Of a stretch of 44,292 nucleotides of DNA, positions 34,763-44,292 are shown one piece after another. Each line of letters begins with the position of its first letter. Position 1 is the stretch's first letter. A model generated the notes under the pieces. The model did not search any database. It worked only from the letters and a program-made list of their open reading frames with translations, and was not told the DNA's origin. The stretch comes from Prochlorococcus sp. AG-363-B11 (GTDB lineage: Bacteria; Cyanobacteriota; Cyanobacteriia; PCC-6307; Cyanobiaceae). Made by a program: the position numbers and the translations under genes. Location: assembly GCA_003278425.1 (NCBI GenBank), contig QCFE01000012.1, positions 1 to 44,292 of the forward strand, read 5' to 3'.

Positions 34763-36052
34763 GTGGAACATGAATCTCGGTCAAAAAGTAGTCGTCCTAA
34801 AGCTATTAGAAGATTAGTTATTTGGTATCGACGTAACTCAGCTGTTACAACTCTGGTTGACACAGCCACAAATTCTGCTTCAGCTGCTGGAAATGTTGTT
34901 TCAAGTGCTGGCTCAATTGCAAGAAGTACGCTGGATCCATTAGTTTTTGATCCTTTAAGGAGGCTTCAAGGAGGGCAAAATGATTCACAGAAGTCTGCTA
35001 ATAGTGATTCTTTTTCAAAAAGACTTTGGGTGGCAGTTGATGGAATGGGAGGGGATTATGCTCCAGGACCAATTTTGGATGGTTGCTTAAAAGCGATAGA
35101 GCGTCTGCCACTGTGTATCAAATTTGTTGGAGAGAAGGAGAAGGTTCTTGACTCTGCAAAAGAAATGGGACTGTTAGATTTGCTAAACCAGACAATTGCT
35201 TTAGGGCATATCGAGTTGGTTGCAAGTGGGAAATCTGTTGGCATGGATGAGGAAGCGACTGTTGTAAGAAAGAAACGTGACGCAAGTATTAATATTGCAA
35301 TGGATTTAGTCAAAAAAGGAGAGGCACTAGCTGTCTATTCAGCAGGAAATTCGGGCGCATTAATGGCATCTGCAATTTTTAGACTTGGTCGTTTAGCTGG
35401 TATTGATAGACCAGCAATTGGCGCTTTATTTCCTACAAAAGATCCAGGTCAACCAGTTTTGGTCCTTGATGTAGGAGCAAATATGGATTGCAAACCTGCA
35501 TATTTGCATCAATTTGCTCTTTTGGGGAACATTTATTCACGAGATGTTTTGCAAGTTAAAAAACCTAGAATTGGTCTGCTAAATATTGGTGAGGAAGAAT
35601 GCAAGGGTAATGATCTATCTCTGCAAGCTTACGAGTTAATGAATAAAGAAGATCGTTTTCAATTTTCTGGTAATTGCGAAGGTAGAGATGTCCTTTCTGG
35701 AGATTTTGATGTTGTTGTTTGTGATGGTTTTACAGGGAATGTTTTACTAAAGTTTCTTGAATCTGTAGGTAGTGTTTTATTAGATGTTTTACGAGCAGAA
35801 TTGCCAAGAGGAAGGAGAGGAAAGGTAGGATCAGCATTTTTGAGAAATAACCTTAAAAGAATTAAAAAACGTTTAGATCATGCAGAGCATGGTGGTGCGC
35901 TACTGCTTGGTGTTAATGGAATTTGTGTAATTGGGCATGGAAGTAGTAAAGCTTTGTCGGTAGTAAGTGCTCTCAGGATCGCTCATTCTGCTGCTAGTCA
36001 TGGGGTAATGGATGATTTGGCTCAGCTTCAAAGTCCTAAAACATTGAGTTAG
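34763..36052 (+). CDS. plsX: Phosphate acyltransferase PlsX with N-terminal extension
   Basis: A 429-residue enzyme converting acyl-ACP to acyl-phosphate for phospholipid synthesis. The catalytic core starts at about residue 87 (LWVAVDGMGGDYAPG) and includes YSAGNSGALMASA, PVLVLDVGANMDCKP, VCDGFTGNVLLK and GHGSSKA. Usual PlsX is about 330-350 residues, so roughly 85 are extra: a basic start, then an Ala/Ser/Thr/Val-rich stretch (30-58) and VFDPLRRLQGG. GTG 34763 is taken as the start; an internal start would remove part of it. It opens the operon plsX-fabH-fabD-plsC. Confidence 0.93.
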   Translation: MEHESRSKSSRPKAIRRLVIWYRRNSAVTTLVDTATNSASAAGNVVSSAGSIARSTLDPLVFDPLRRLQGGQNDSQKSANSDSFSKRLWVAVDGMGGDYAPGPILDGCLKAIERLPLCIKFVGEKEKVLDSAKEMGLLDLLNQTIALGHIELVASGKSVGMDEEATVVRKKRDASINIAMDLVKKGEALAVYSAGNSGALMASAIFRLGRLAGIDRPAIGALFPTKDPGQPVLVLDVGANMDCKPAYLHQFALLGNIYSRDVLQVKKPRIGLLNIGEEECKGNDLSLQAYELMNKEDRFQFSGNCEGRDVLSGDFDVVVCDGFTGNVLLKFLESVGSVLLDVLRAELPRGRRGKVGSAFLRNNLKRIKKRLDHAEHGGALLLGVNGICVIGHGSSKALSVVSALRIAHSAASHGVMDDLAQLQSPKTLS

Positions 36053-36072
36053 ATGAATCGAATTGTTTTAGT

Positions 36073-37131
36073 GTGGTTGCTGAAGATTCAATTCAGGCAA
36101 ATTTTTTCTCTTTGACTGCGAATTTCAAAACTCTTTTCGGAGTCTCTTTAGTAGGCAGTGGTAGTGCAATTCCAGCACAGAAAATTACTAATGATCAGCT
36201 TGCAGCCAGAGTAGAGACGAATGATGAATGGGTTAAAACTAGAACTGGAATTAGAGAAAGGAGAATCATCGGACCGGATGATTCACTTTCTAATCTTTGT
36301 TTTCAAGCAGCCAAAGCAGCTTTAGAAATGGCAGATTGGGAAGCAAATACAGTTGATATGGTTTTAGTCGCTACATCTACTCCAGATGATTTATTTGGAA
36401 TAGCGCCAAAGATTCAAGCTCAATTGGGTGCGATAAATGCAGTTGCTTTTGATCTGACAGCTGCATGTAGTGGTTTTTTATTTGCTTTAGTTACTTCTTC
36501 TCAGTATCTCCAAAATGGAGCCTTTAGAAGAGCAATCATTATCGGAGCTGATCAATTAAGCAGTTGGATGAATTGGGATGATAGAAGTAGTTGTGTCCTT
36601 TTTGGGGATGGTGCTGGAGCAGTTGCTATAGAAGCAACTGGTTCTGATCAAAATGCTTTAATTGGTTTCAAACTTAAATCTGATGGCGCTCGAGGAGAAT
36701 GCTTAAGCGTTCCTCAGGAAAAAGATTATGTAAATTTAGTTGGTCCCTTCAAAAATCAGATTGGTCGTTTTTCTAACATTCAGATGAATGGGCAGGAGGT
36801 TTATAAATTTGCAGTTAGGGAAGTACCTTTACTTTTAAAAGATGTTTTAAGAGATTGTGGAATATCTGCTGACTCTTTGGATTGGCTACTTTTGCATCAG
36901 GCAAATCAGAGAATTTTAAATGCAGTAGCAGACCGATTTTCTATTCCAAAAAGTAAGGTTTTGAGTAATCTTGAAAATTACGGAAATACTTCTGCTGCTA
37001 CCATCCCAATAATGTTAGATGAAGCAGTCCGAGATGGAAGAATAAAATCTGGAGATTTAATAGCCTCTAGTGGGTTTGGAGCTGGATTAAGTTGGGGTGT
37101 TGCATTGTTTAGATGGCATGGAAAGTCTTAG
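36073..37131 (+). CDS. fabH: Beta-ketoacyl-ACP synthase III
   Basis: A 352-residue condensing enzyme that starts fatty acid synthesis from acetyl-CoA and malonyl-ACP. The catalytic triad is complete: Cys132 (ACSGFLFAL), His275 (LLHQANQR) and Asn305 (ENYGNTSA). The opening SLVGSGSAIPAQ comes at residue 25, so GTG 36073 adds about 20 residues compared with many FabH proteins; a later start is possible. It lies 20 bp after plsX, and fabD follows closely, forming the fatty acid/phospholipid operon. Confidence 0.95.
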   Translation: MVAEDSIQANFFSLTANFKTLFGVSLVGSGSAIPAQKITNDQLAARVETNDEWVKTRTGIRERRIIGPDDSLSNLCFQAAKAALEMADWEANTVDMVLVATSTPDDLFGIAPKIQAQLGAINAVAFDLTAACSGFLFALVTSSQYLQNGAFRRAIIIGADQLSSWMNWDDRSSCVLFGDGAGAVAIEATGSDQNALIGFKLKSDGARGECLSVPQEKDYVNLVGPFKNQIGRFSNIQMNGQEVYKFAVREVPLLLKDVLRDCGISADSLDWLLLHQANQRILNAVADRFSIPKSKVLSNLENYGNTSAATIPIMLDEAVRDGRIKSGDLIASSGFGAGLSWGVALFRWHGKS

Positions 37132-37157
37132 TCTTATTTGTATTGGGTAAAAATGTT

Positions 37158-38051
37158 ATGAAAATTGCTTGGACCTTCCCTGGTCAGGGATCACAAAAAC
37201 CAGAGATGGCTGATGATGTTCTTCCTCTTTCAGATTCAAAAGAGAGGTTTGCATTAGCATCAGAAATTTTAGGAAGAGATTTATTGGGGATCTGTCAAGG
37301 GACTAACAATTCCAATGATGATTTAAATGATACTCGTAACACTCAACCAGCATTATTTGTTGTTGAGTCATTGTTGATTGATGATTTGAAAAGACAAGGA
37401 AGAAAACCCAGTTTTCTTGCAGGACATAGTCTGGGCGAGTTTGTTGCTCTTTATGCAGCTGAGGTGATCGATTTAAAAACAACATTGCATTTGTTGAAGA
37501 ATCGTTCTGAGTTAATGGCCTCTGCTGGCGGTGGAGCAATGACGGCAGTTCTTGGGTTTGATAGAAAAGAACTTGAAGACTTGATTTTTCATACAGAGGG
37601 TGTAGTCATTGCAAATGACAATAGTGCTGACCAAGTTGTTTTATCTGGTCTCCCTGAAGCTGTTGCTATGGTTGCGGGCAAACTGAACTGCAAACGTTCA
37701 GTTCCATTAAAAGTTTCGGGTGCATTTCATTCCCCCTTTATGGCAAAAGCTGCTAATGCGTTTTCTCTGCAATTGGATGATGTGATTTTTAAAGACGCCA
37801 TATGTCCTGTTTTAAGTAATGCAGAGCCAATTCCTTCGATAGATGGAAAATTATTGAAGAAAAGGTTGCAACGCCAAATGATTTCAGGTGTTCGATGGCG
37901 AGAGACAATGAATAATTTGGAAAATCTTGGTATAGAAACTTTGTTAGAAATCGGCCCAGGAAAAGTTTTAAGCGGCCTTGCAAAACGATCAATTAAAGGT
38001 ATCAACTTGAATCAGTTATCTTCTGCAAGTGATTTGGGGCATTCAAGTTGA
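37158..38051 (+). CDS. fabD: Malonyl-CoA:ACP transacylase
   Basis: A 297-residue transacylase loading malonate onto ACP. Motifs are WTFPGQGSQ at the N-terminus, QPALFVVE, nucleophile Ser91 in GHSLGEF, His191 in GAFHSPFM and the late EIGPGKVLSGL. The frame is open upstream to 37113 inside fabH, but ATG 37158 places the canonical FPGQGSQ at residue 6 and is preferred. Its stop overlaps the plsC TTG start (TTGA at 38048-38051), showing tight coupling. Confidence 0.95.
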   Translation: MKIAWTFPGQGSQKPEMADDVLPLSDSKERFALASEILGRDLLGICQGTNNSNDDLNDTRNTQPALFVVESLLIDDLKRQGRKPSFLAGHSLGEFVALYAAEVIDLKTTLHLLKNRSELMASAGGGAMTAVLGFDRKELEDLIFHTEGVVIANDNSADQVVLSGLPEAVAMVAGKLNCKRSVPLKVSGAFHSPFMAKAANAFSLQLDDVIFKDAICPVLSNAEPIPSIDGKLLKKRLQRQMISGVRWRETMNNLENLGIETLLEIGPGKVLSGLAKRSIKGINLNQLSSASDLGHSS

Positions 38052-38698
38052 ATAAAATAAGCAATCTTATTACTCCAAAACCAAGTCTTATCTATAGACT
38101 AGTGAGTTATCTTTTTGTTTTTCCTGTTTTTCGAATTTTATTTAGGGGGCGAACGATTGGGAATCATTATGTTCCTTTCAATGGATCTTTAATTGTTGTG
38201 GCTAATCATGGCTCTTATTTGGACCCTCCATTCCTAGGGCATGCTTTAGGAAGACCGGTAGCCTTTATGGCTAAAGCTGAGTTATTTCATATTCCGTTAT
38301 TATCTTCAGTTATTAAGGCATGTGGTGCTTACCCAGTTAGCAGAGGAGCTAGTGACAGATCAGCAATTCGCATGGCAACTTCTCGCTTAGAGGAGGGATG
38401 GGCAACTGGAGTGTTTTTGGATGGGACTCGCCAGGAAAACGGCCGAGTTAATAACCCAATGGCTGGAGCAGCGTTGCTCTCAGCAAGGACAGGTTCGCAA
38501 ATTCTTCCAGTTGCGATAATTAATAGTCATAGAGCTCTTAAAAAGGTTTTTCCTTTACTTAGATTGGTACCTATTCACTTAAGGATTGGTAAACCTATTG
38601 CACCTCCAAATAGCCGCAGGAAAGTTGATTTAGAGGCCACAACAAAACAACTTCAGTTATCTATTAATTCGATGATTGATGAAGGTGTTATTTATTAA
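38048..38698 (+). CDS. plsC: 1-acyl-sn-glycerol-3-phosphate acyltransferase
   Basis: A 216-residue membrane-associated acyltransferase forming phosphatidic acid. The HX4D motif is NHGSYLD, and substrate motif III reads FLDGTRQ, where many homologues have EGTRS, a conservative Glu-to-Asp change. A hydrophobic N-terminal segment (LVSYLFVFPVFRILF) could anchor it. TTG 38048 is chosen because it overlaps the fabD stop and precedes the family start. It ends the plsX-fabH-fabD-plsC operon and converges with the YdcF gene after 3 bp. Confidence 0.92.
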   Translation: MNKISNLITPKPSLIYRLVSYLFVFPVFRILFRGRTIGNHYVPFNGSLIVVANHGSYLDPPFLGHALGRPVAFMAKAELFHIPLLSSVIKACGAYPVSRGASDRSAIRMATSRLEEGWATGVFLDGTRQENGRVNNPMAGAALLSARTGSQILPVAIINSHRALKKVFPLLRLVPIHLRIGKPIAPPNSRRKVDLEATTKQLQLSINSMIDEGVIY

Positions 38699-38701
38699 GG
38701 C

Positions 38702-39307
38702 TTAGACTTTTGAACCTCCAAAGTGATACTTTAGGAAATTGGGAACTAAAGACTTTATATCTCTTCCGGTTGTGACCCATATTATTGAACGTAAAAAATC
38801 AATATTCTTTTTTCGTTTAGTTTCTTTCTGTGCTTTTTCTTTGCACAAGGATTTACACTGTATGGATAAACTGGTTAGTCTAATCCCTCTACTTGATGTA
38901 ATGATCTCCCCAATTAATTTTGCTCTATCAATATGATAATTGCTTGTAATTAATAATATATGACTTACGCCCTCTTGACTAAGGTCATCAATTATAGAAG
39001 TGAAGTTGGTCAAGGTATCTTTTGCTCTGTAATCTCGTTTAACTAGATCTTTGGAAATACCTTCTCCTCGTATTAACCAATCTGAGAACTGTGCATTACT
39101 GCCTCCACTAATTATTACTGGAAGATTTAATTCTTTAGAAATTCTTATACCTGCAATCTCTCTTTCAATATCTCCTCCTAGGACTAGTATCACTTTAGGC
39201 AGATCATTAGTAAATTGAGATCTCAATAAAGGTAATACATGCCTAGATACTATATAAGTTGAGAAGCAAATTAAAAGGACTAAATAAATTTTAAACTTTC
39301 TTCTCAT
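38702..39307 (-). CDS. YdcF-like DUF218 family protein
   Basis: A 201-residue protein with an N-terminal anchor helix (IYLVLLICFSTYIVSRHVL) and a DUF218 domain: KVILVLGGDIEREIAG, NLPVIISGGSNAQFS, DTLTNFTSIIDDL and LLITSNYHIDRAKLIGEI. These are the usual strand/loop motifs of YdcF/SanA/ElyC proteins, thought to act on envelope carbohydrate or lipid precursors. No enzyme activity can be assigned. It starts 7 bp after the tsaB stop on the same strand and may be co-transcribed with it. Confidence 0.82.
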   Translation of the reverse strand: MRRKFKIYLVLLICFSTYIVSRHVLPLLRSQFTNDLPKVILVLGGDIEREIAGIRISKELNLPVIISGGSNAQFSDWLIRGEGISKDLVKRDYRAKDTLTNFTSIIDDLSQEGVSHILLITSNYHIDRAKLIGEIITSSRGIRLTSLSIQCKSLCKEKAQKETKRKKNIDFLRSIIWVTTGRDIKSLVPNFLKYHFGGSKV

Positions 39308-39314
39308 AAATTAC

Positions 39315-39983
39315 TTAATTTATTCTGACTGGTGAAGTGGGGTAAATTGGTAGAACCTCGTTCCAGTAGCCTGCTTTACTATTAATATGGAAATCTATGC
39401 CTATTTTTAAGAGTCTTTCAATATCTTTTTCTACATCCTCTGATGCATTTATTGATGGATAAATCTCAGCATGAGGATTTATTAAATGAGGTTCTTTTAA
39501 TTCCTTAATTATACTCATATTTGGTTTTTCTATGTTTTTAATTAATTTATATTTTCCAGCAACTATTCCACGACGTCTCAGCATCTGTTTTATCCAAAAT
39601 GATTTCTTAGATTCATTTGGATGTAATTGCTTCATAAGGCGGTAAGCCATGATCTCGAAACTACTAATGCCGTGTATAGGACACTGCAATTGTTGAGCAA
39701 TTGTTCTAGCGAAGATGATTGTTAACCTTGTACCAGTAAATCCACCAGGTCCAGTAGCAACTATTAATCTTGCGATTTGATTCCATGTAATAGAAGGAAA
39801 GATCTCTTCAATTGATCGAAAAAGATAGTTTGATAAATCCCTGCCAATTGAGATAGTTGAGTTTTTGAAAGTTTGCTTATGATCATTTAAATCTACCAAT
39901 CCGATTCCTAATTTTTCAGTGGAGCTATGCAAAGCTAATAAAAATTTTTTTTGATGATTTGAAGTTAAACTCGTCTGTTTCAT
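39315..39983 (-). CDS. tsaB: tRNA threonylcarbamoyladenosine biosynthesis protein TsaB
   Basis: A 222-residue ASKHA-fold partner of TsaD in making t6A37 of ANN-decoding tRNAs. The N-terminus LLALHSSTEKLGIGLVD and the central ATGPGGFTGTRLTIIFARTI are diagnostic, followed by IHGISSFEIMAYRL. The C-terminal half is divergent, as is usual for TsaB. It lies 5 bp downstream of ycf34 on the same strand, so ycf34-tsaB-ydcF may be one transcript. Confidence 0.88.
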   Translation of the reverse strand: MKQTSLTSNHQKKFLLALHSSTEKLGIGLVDLNDHKQTFKNSTISIGRDLSNYLFRSIEEIFPSITWNQIARLIVATGPGGFTGTRLTIIFARTIAQQLQCPIHGISSFEIMAYRLMKQLHPNESKKSFWIKQMLRRRGIVAGKYKLIKNIEKPNMSIIKELKEPHLINPHAEIYPSINASEDVEKDIERLLKIGIDFHINSKAGYWNEVLPIYPTSPVRIN

Positions 39984-39988
39984 TACAT

Positions 39989-40240
39989 TTAAGAAGGTAC
40001 TTTTTCATTAGGTCGTAAACGTAACCATCGGCCATTATCTAAATTAAAACTCTTGCATGCTTGGACATCCCATTCAATTTCTGTGCTGGATTGCTCAGTA
40101 TTGATCAGACTGACATGGATTATTGGCTCTTTAGGGTCAAAATCAGGACTTAATGTTAAATGTTTTACGCCATGTTGTTTTTCCACTGAGTGATAAGCCT
40201 TGCACCTATCGACCCATCTGCAGTTAACGCATATACACAT
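39989..40240 (-). CDS. ycf34: Ycf34 iron-sulfur protein
   Basis: An 83-residue protein of the cyanobacterial/plastid Ycf34 family, which binds an Fe-S cluster and is linked to photosynthetic electron transport. Cysteines 2, 4, 7 and 13 are clustered at the N-terminus (MCICVNCRWVDRC). The end LDNGRWLRLRPNEKVPS is also typical. The ATG is at 40240. The divergent CCA-type gene may start at ATG 40239, so the two start codons would share the palindrome CATG. Confidence 0.9.
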   Translation of the reverse strand: MCICVNCRWVDRCKAYHSVEKQHGVKHLTLSPDFDPKEPIIHVSLINTEQSSTEIEWDVQACKSFNLDNGRWLRLRPNEKVPS

Positions 40241-41480
40241 GACGTTCCATTCTGAGACTCAATCAATTCTTGATGCTAATGGATCTTATATGGGAAAGAT
40301 GCTTTTGCAACAGCTTAAACCTGATGCATGGCCTTTTGATCTACATGACTTGCCAGAAGGTACTGTTTTGGTGGGAGGTGCAGTTAGAGATGGTTTGCTA
40401 AATAAGCATGGTCTGCTTTCAGATTTGGATTTTGTGTTACCTAGTAATGCAATAAAGACTTGTCAAAAGTTTGCTAAAAAATATGGTGGAAGAGCTATAG
40501 AACTTGATGCAAAAAGAGATATTGCTAGATATGTATTTAAAGATTGGAAAATTGATCTAGCAAGTCAGATTGGAAATAATTTGGAAGAAGATTTGCTAAG
40601 AAGAGATTTTTCTGTCAATGCAATTGCATTGAATTTGTTACCGATTCCTTTTCTTATTGACCCTTCAGGAGGCCTCCAAGATCTTGAGGAGAAAAAGTTG
40701 TTAGCAATAAATGAAAGCAATTTAATTGACGATCCTTTAAGAATCCTTCGTGCATTGAGATTAAAGTCTGAGTCGAATTTTAGCCTTGACCCTCAAACTG
40801 AGGATTGGCTTAAAATTCATGCGCATTTGCTCAAATCAGTAGCTTGTGAGCGGATCAAAATGGAAATCGAAAGATTGATCAATGGTCATTGGGCCGATGA
40901 TGTAATTCCCTTGCTAATTCAACTAAATTTACTAGAGCCTTGGAGAGAGAACTCTAAATCAGACGAATATACTCCTTTATCTTTAAAAAATGTTTCTTCT
41001 TTCACACCCAATGAGTTAAAGCTTGCCTTGCCTTTAGTTCGATTGACACATTTGTTAAGCGATCAAGGATTGGTAAATTTAGGATTTAGTAGAAAGATTA
41101 TTAAAAGTTGCAACCTTCTTAGAATTTGGCAAAAGAGAAATGATGGATTTGCTTATGAAAAGCTAAATGAATTGGATCGTTTACAGTTACATTTGGACTT
41201 GGAAAACGTTTTGCCATCAATCATTCTAAGTATTCCTAATAAGTCTAAAAAAAATTGGTTGCAGCGTTGGCGAGACCCTTTAGATCCTCTTTTTCACCCT
41301 GTTTCCCCACTGGATGGAAATACATTAAAAGAAGCATTTCAAATTCCTGAAGGCCCTTGGATTGGAAAGTTAATGTTTTTTCTTTGTAAGGAAAAAGCCT
41401 TTGGCCGGTTGCATAATTCTGATGAAGCTTTTGAATTGGCTCGTTACTGGTTGGAACATAATCAACCCTTTTGTGATTAA
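40239..41480 (+). CDS. CCA-adding-type tRNA nucleotidyltransferase
   Basis: A 413-residue class II nucleotidyltransferase of the CCA-adding/poly(A) polymerase type. The head domain has the G-loop VLVGGAVRDGLL, metal site LSDLDFVLP, RRDFSVNAIALNL and DPLRILRALRLKS. A helical body and tail follow. CCA addition fits the fact that the tRNA-Asn here lacks CCA. Start choice is open: ATG 40239 overlaps the ycf34 start, and ATG 40290 and 40299 would avoid the overlap and still precede the conserved domain. The frame runs further up to 40200, inside ycf34, which is unlikely. Confidence 0.85.
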   Translation: MTFHSETQSILDANGSYMGKMLLQQLKPDAWPFDLHDLPEGTVLVGGAVRDGLLNKHGLLSDLDFVLPSNAIKTCQKFAKKYGGRAIELDAKRDIARYVFKDWKIDLASQIGNNLEEDLLRRDFSVNAIALNLLPIPFLIDPSGGLQDLEEKKLLAINESNLIDDPLRILRALRLKSESNFSLDPQTEDWLKIHAHLLKSVACERIKMEIERLINGHWADDVIPLLIQLNLLEPWRENSKSDEYTPLSLKNVSSFTPNELKLALPLVRLTHLLSDQGLVNLGFSRKIIKSCNLLRIWQKRNDGFAYEKLNELDRLQLHLDLENVLPSIILSIPNKSKKNWLQRWRDPLDPLFHPVSPLDGNTLKEAFQIPEGPWIGKLMFFLCKEKAFGRLHNSDEAFELARYWLEHNQPFCD

Positions 41481-41542
41481 CTACTCTCAAGGAAGTTAGT
41501 TTTCTCCTTGATGCGGTTCTTTCCCTATTGCCCTTCTTATTT

Positions 41543-41977
41543 ATGAGCGTTCGTCTTTACGTCGGTAATTTGCCGCAAAACTTAAAAATTAAGGAGTTAG
41601 AAGAACTCTTTACTTCTATTGGAAAAGGTATTCGGTTTAAAGCCGTTTTAGATAGGGAAACAAAAACTTGTAGAGGGTTTGGCTTTGCAAATATTAATAA
41701 TGACAAGATGGCTGACGAGGTTATTGAAAAGCTAAATGGTTATGATTTCAATGGTAGTAACTTGAGAGTGGAACGCTCTGAGCGAAAAGATTCGAATTCC
41801 GCCTCATCAAGAAGAAATAATTCTAATGGAACAAATAAAGGGAAACCTGTAAGCCGGAAAGAAGTTAAGAAAGTTGTTCATAGCGATGCACCATCAAAAG
41901 AGGCTCCTGATCCTAGGTGGGCTGGTGAATTATCAAAACTAAAGGAACTGTTAGCAAATCAAAAGACAGCTGTTTAG
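41543..41977 (+). CDS. RNA-recognition-motif protein
   Basis: A 144-residue protein with one N-terminal RRM. RNP2 is RLYVGNLP (3-10) and RNP1 is CRGFGFANI, spaced as usual. A basic, Ser/Asn-rich tail (RNNSNGTNKGKPVSRK) follows, then a short acidic-basic end. Cyanobacterial Rbp proteins of this type bind RNA and some are cold-induced. The frame opens at 41528, but ATG 41543 gives the family start MSVRLYVGN. It converges with crtB. Confidence 0.9.
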   Translation: MSVRLYVGNLPQNLKIKELEELFTSIGKGIRFKAVLDRETKTCRGFGFANINNDKMADEVIEKLNGYDFNGSNLRVERSERKDSNSASSRRNNSNGTNKGKPVSRKEVKKVVHSDAPSKEAPDPRWAGELSKLKELLANQKTAV

Positions 41978-41988
41978 TTAATTTTTAG

Positions 41989-42003
41989 AATCAATTTTTG
42001 ATT
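41989..42003. terminator. Possible weak bidirectional terminator
   Basis: AATCAA and TTGATT form a 6-bp inverted repeat around TTT between the RRM gene and crtB, followed by T-rich DNA. All pairs but two are A/T, so it is weak and touches the crtB stop codon. Termination is only a suggestion. Confidence 0.25.
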
Positions 42004-42914
42004 TATTTTGTTTGAGCTATTACAAAGCTAATGGGAAGCTCCATTATCTTCATAAATTTATTGACATAAGCTCTATTGTTGAAAACATCATAGTCAAGTC
42101 TTTCTATTGAGTTAAGAATACCTCTATAAAGCCTTAACGAAGTCCATACTGGCCAACGAGCGTCTGCAGAAAGCCATCTAATACCTTCTTCTGATGCTGA
42201 GAACCATTCCCTCGCTCTTTGTAATTGAAATGCCATAAGTCTTTTCCATTGAGCATTCACTTTGCCTTGAATTAGATCTTCTTCTGAATAATCAAACTTT
42301 TGTAGATCTTCTTGAGGTAAATAAATTCTGCCTCTTGATCGATCTTCGCCTACGTCTCTAAGTATATTGGTAAGTTGGTTTGCTATACCAAGTGCCACTG
42401 CTGCCTTTGAAGGGTCAGGGCATTCACTCCAAGGGGCATTTGTATAAGCTGGGTCAATTCCCATAACGTTTTGGGTCATAAGACCTACTGTTCCTGCAAC
42501 TCTGTAGCAATAAAGTTCAAGTTCTTTAAATGTTGAATATCTAGTCTTCTCTAAGTCCATTCGTTGGCCTTCTATCATTTCTAAATATGGCTGTATTGAT
42601 TGGGGAAAATTTTGGATTGTATCTGCCATTACGTGATCTAATTCATCTTTTACATTTCCTTTGAATATTTCTTGTGTACGTAATTCCCATTGGTTGAGCC
42701 TGTCTGCTAATTCTGCCTTTGAACGTTTTTGAGCTTCAGCGCTGTCCATTAGCTCATCTGTTCTTCTACACCATACATAGATTGCCCAAATCGCTTTTCG
42801 TTTAATTGGTGGAAGTAGAAGAGTTCCTAAATAGAATGTTTTTGCCCATTGAGCTGTTTCTTTTCTACAAATTTCGTAGGAATTATCTAGATTTACTGAA
42901 TTTTTGCTAATCAT
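42003..42914 (-). CDS. crtB: Phytoene synthase
   Basis: A 303-residue prenyltransferase joining two geranylgeranyl diphosphates into phytoene. The two Asp-rich metal sites are visible: RRTDELMD (DxxxD) and DVGEDRSRGRIYLP. AKTFYLGTLLLPPIKR at the N-terminus and TVGLMTQNVMG in the middle are also characteristic. Length is normal. It follows crtP/pds on the same strand after 48 bp, the classic pds-crtB arrangement of cyanobacteria. It converges with the RRM gene. Confidence 0.95.
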   Translation of the reverse strand: MISKNSVNLDNSYEICRKETAQWAKTFYLGTLLLPPIKRKAIWAIYVWCRRTDELMDSAEAQKRSKAELADRLNQWELRTQEIFKGNVKDELDHVMADTIQNFPQSIQPYLEMIEGQRMDLEKTRYSTFKELELYCYRVAGTVGLMTQNVMGIDPAYTNAPWSECPDPSKAAVALGIANQLTNILRDVGEDRSRGRIYLPQEDLQKFDYSEEDLIQGKVNAQWKRLMAFQLQRAREWFSASEEGIRWLSADARWPVWTSLRLYRGILNSIERLDYDVFNNRAYVNKFMKIMELPISFVIAQTK

Positions 42915-42962
42915 TATAGTATTTTTTAGTATTCAATTTTATTGATCAGTCTTAATAGCATT

Positions 42963-44292
<1,330 letters not shown>

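Overview
The window looks like core chromosome of a low-GC marine picocyanobacterium, most probably a low-light Prochlorococcus. The evidence is the AT-rich DNA, tightly packed genes with TTG and GTG starts, and a cyanobacterial gene set: ycf3, ycf34, ndhO, a CRR7-like gene, rpaA, rpaB, zds, crtB, crtP/pds, UPF0367, DUF751, DUF3120 and a VKOR-thioredoxin fusion. The strain or clade assignment is inference. I see no insertion sequence, prophage, CRISPR array, plasmid function or toxin cluster.

Layout. 1-4875 is a minus-strand run: DUF512 radical-SAM protein, TolC-like outer membrane protein, inositol-phosphatase-family enzyme, and a YihY/BrkB membrane protein cut by the left edge. 5198-10023 holds DUF3120, nadB, VKOR-thioredoxin and rimO. 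A 30-residue probable PetL gene lies at 10102-10194 and a DUF4346 gene follows. The longest gene-free stretch is 10671-11113. 11114-13854 is a minus-strand operon of a tandem PTPS/QueD-like protein, a RibD C-terminal-type reductase and a FemAB-like acyltransferase. aroK, CRR7 and a GST follow, then DUF751-rbfA-GH3-hemD.

18.6-20.6 kb carries zeta-carotene desaturase with an SRPBCC protein. 20.7-26.7 kb carries an A-type Fe-S carrier, a TPR protein, an LpxB-related protein, an SDR39U1 epimerase, ndhO, a J-domain protein, cysK, UPF0367 and an orphan ABC ATPase. tRNA-Asn(GUU) precedes rpaA. 27.9-31.8 kb is holB-tmk-copper P-type ATPase on the minus strand. Then come ycf3, radA, rpaB, and the lipid operon plsX-fabH-fabD-plsC. 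YdcF, tsaB, ycf34, a CCA-type nucleotidyltransferase and an RRM protein follow. The right edge holds crtB and a crtP/pds gene truncated by the window.

How the genes work together. Many products serve photosynthetic electron transport (Ycf3, PetL, NdhO, CRR7), carotenoid synthesis (CrtB, CrtP, Zds), cofactors (NadB, HemD, RibD-type, PTPS-type) and fatty acid or phospholipid synthesis. RpaA and RpaB, the two conserved cyanobacterial OmpR-type regulators, are 7 kb apart. I found no convincing new multi-gene system. The best leads are small: a tandem PTPS protein whose first half has lost the catalytic His, a perfect hairpin covering a possible Shine-Dalgarno sequence of the radical-SAM gene, repeats in the radA/rpaB divergent region, a long N-terminal extension on PlsX, and an AT-rich gap with a perfect inverted repeat.
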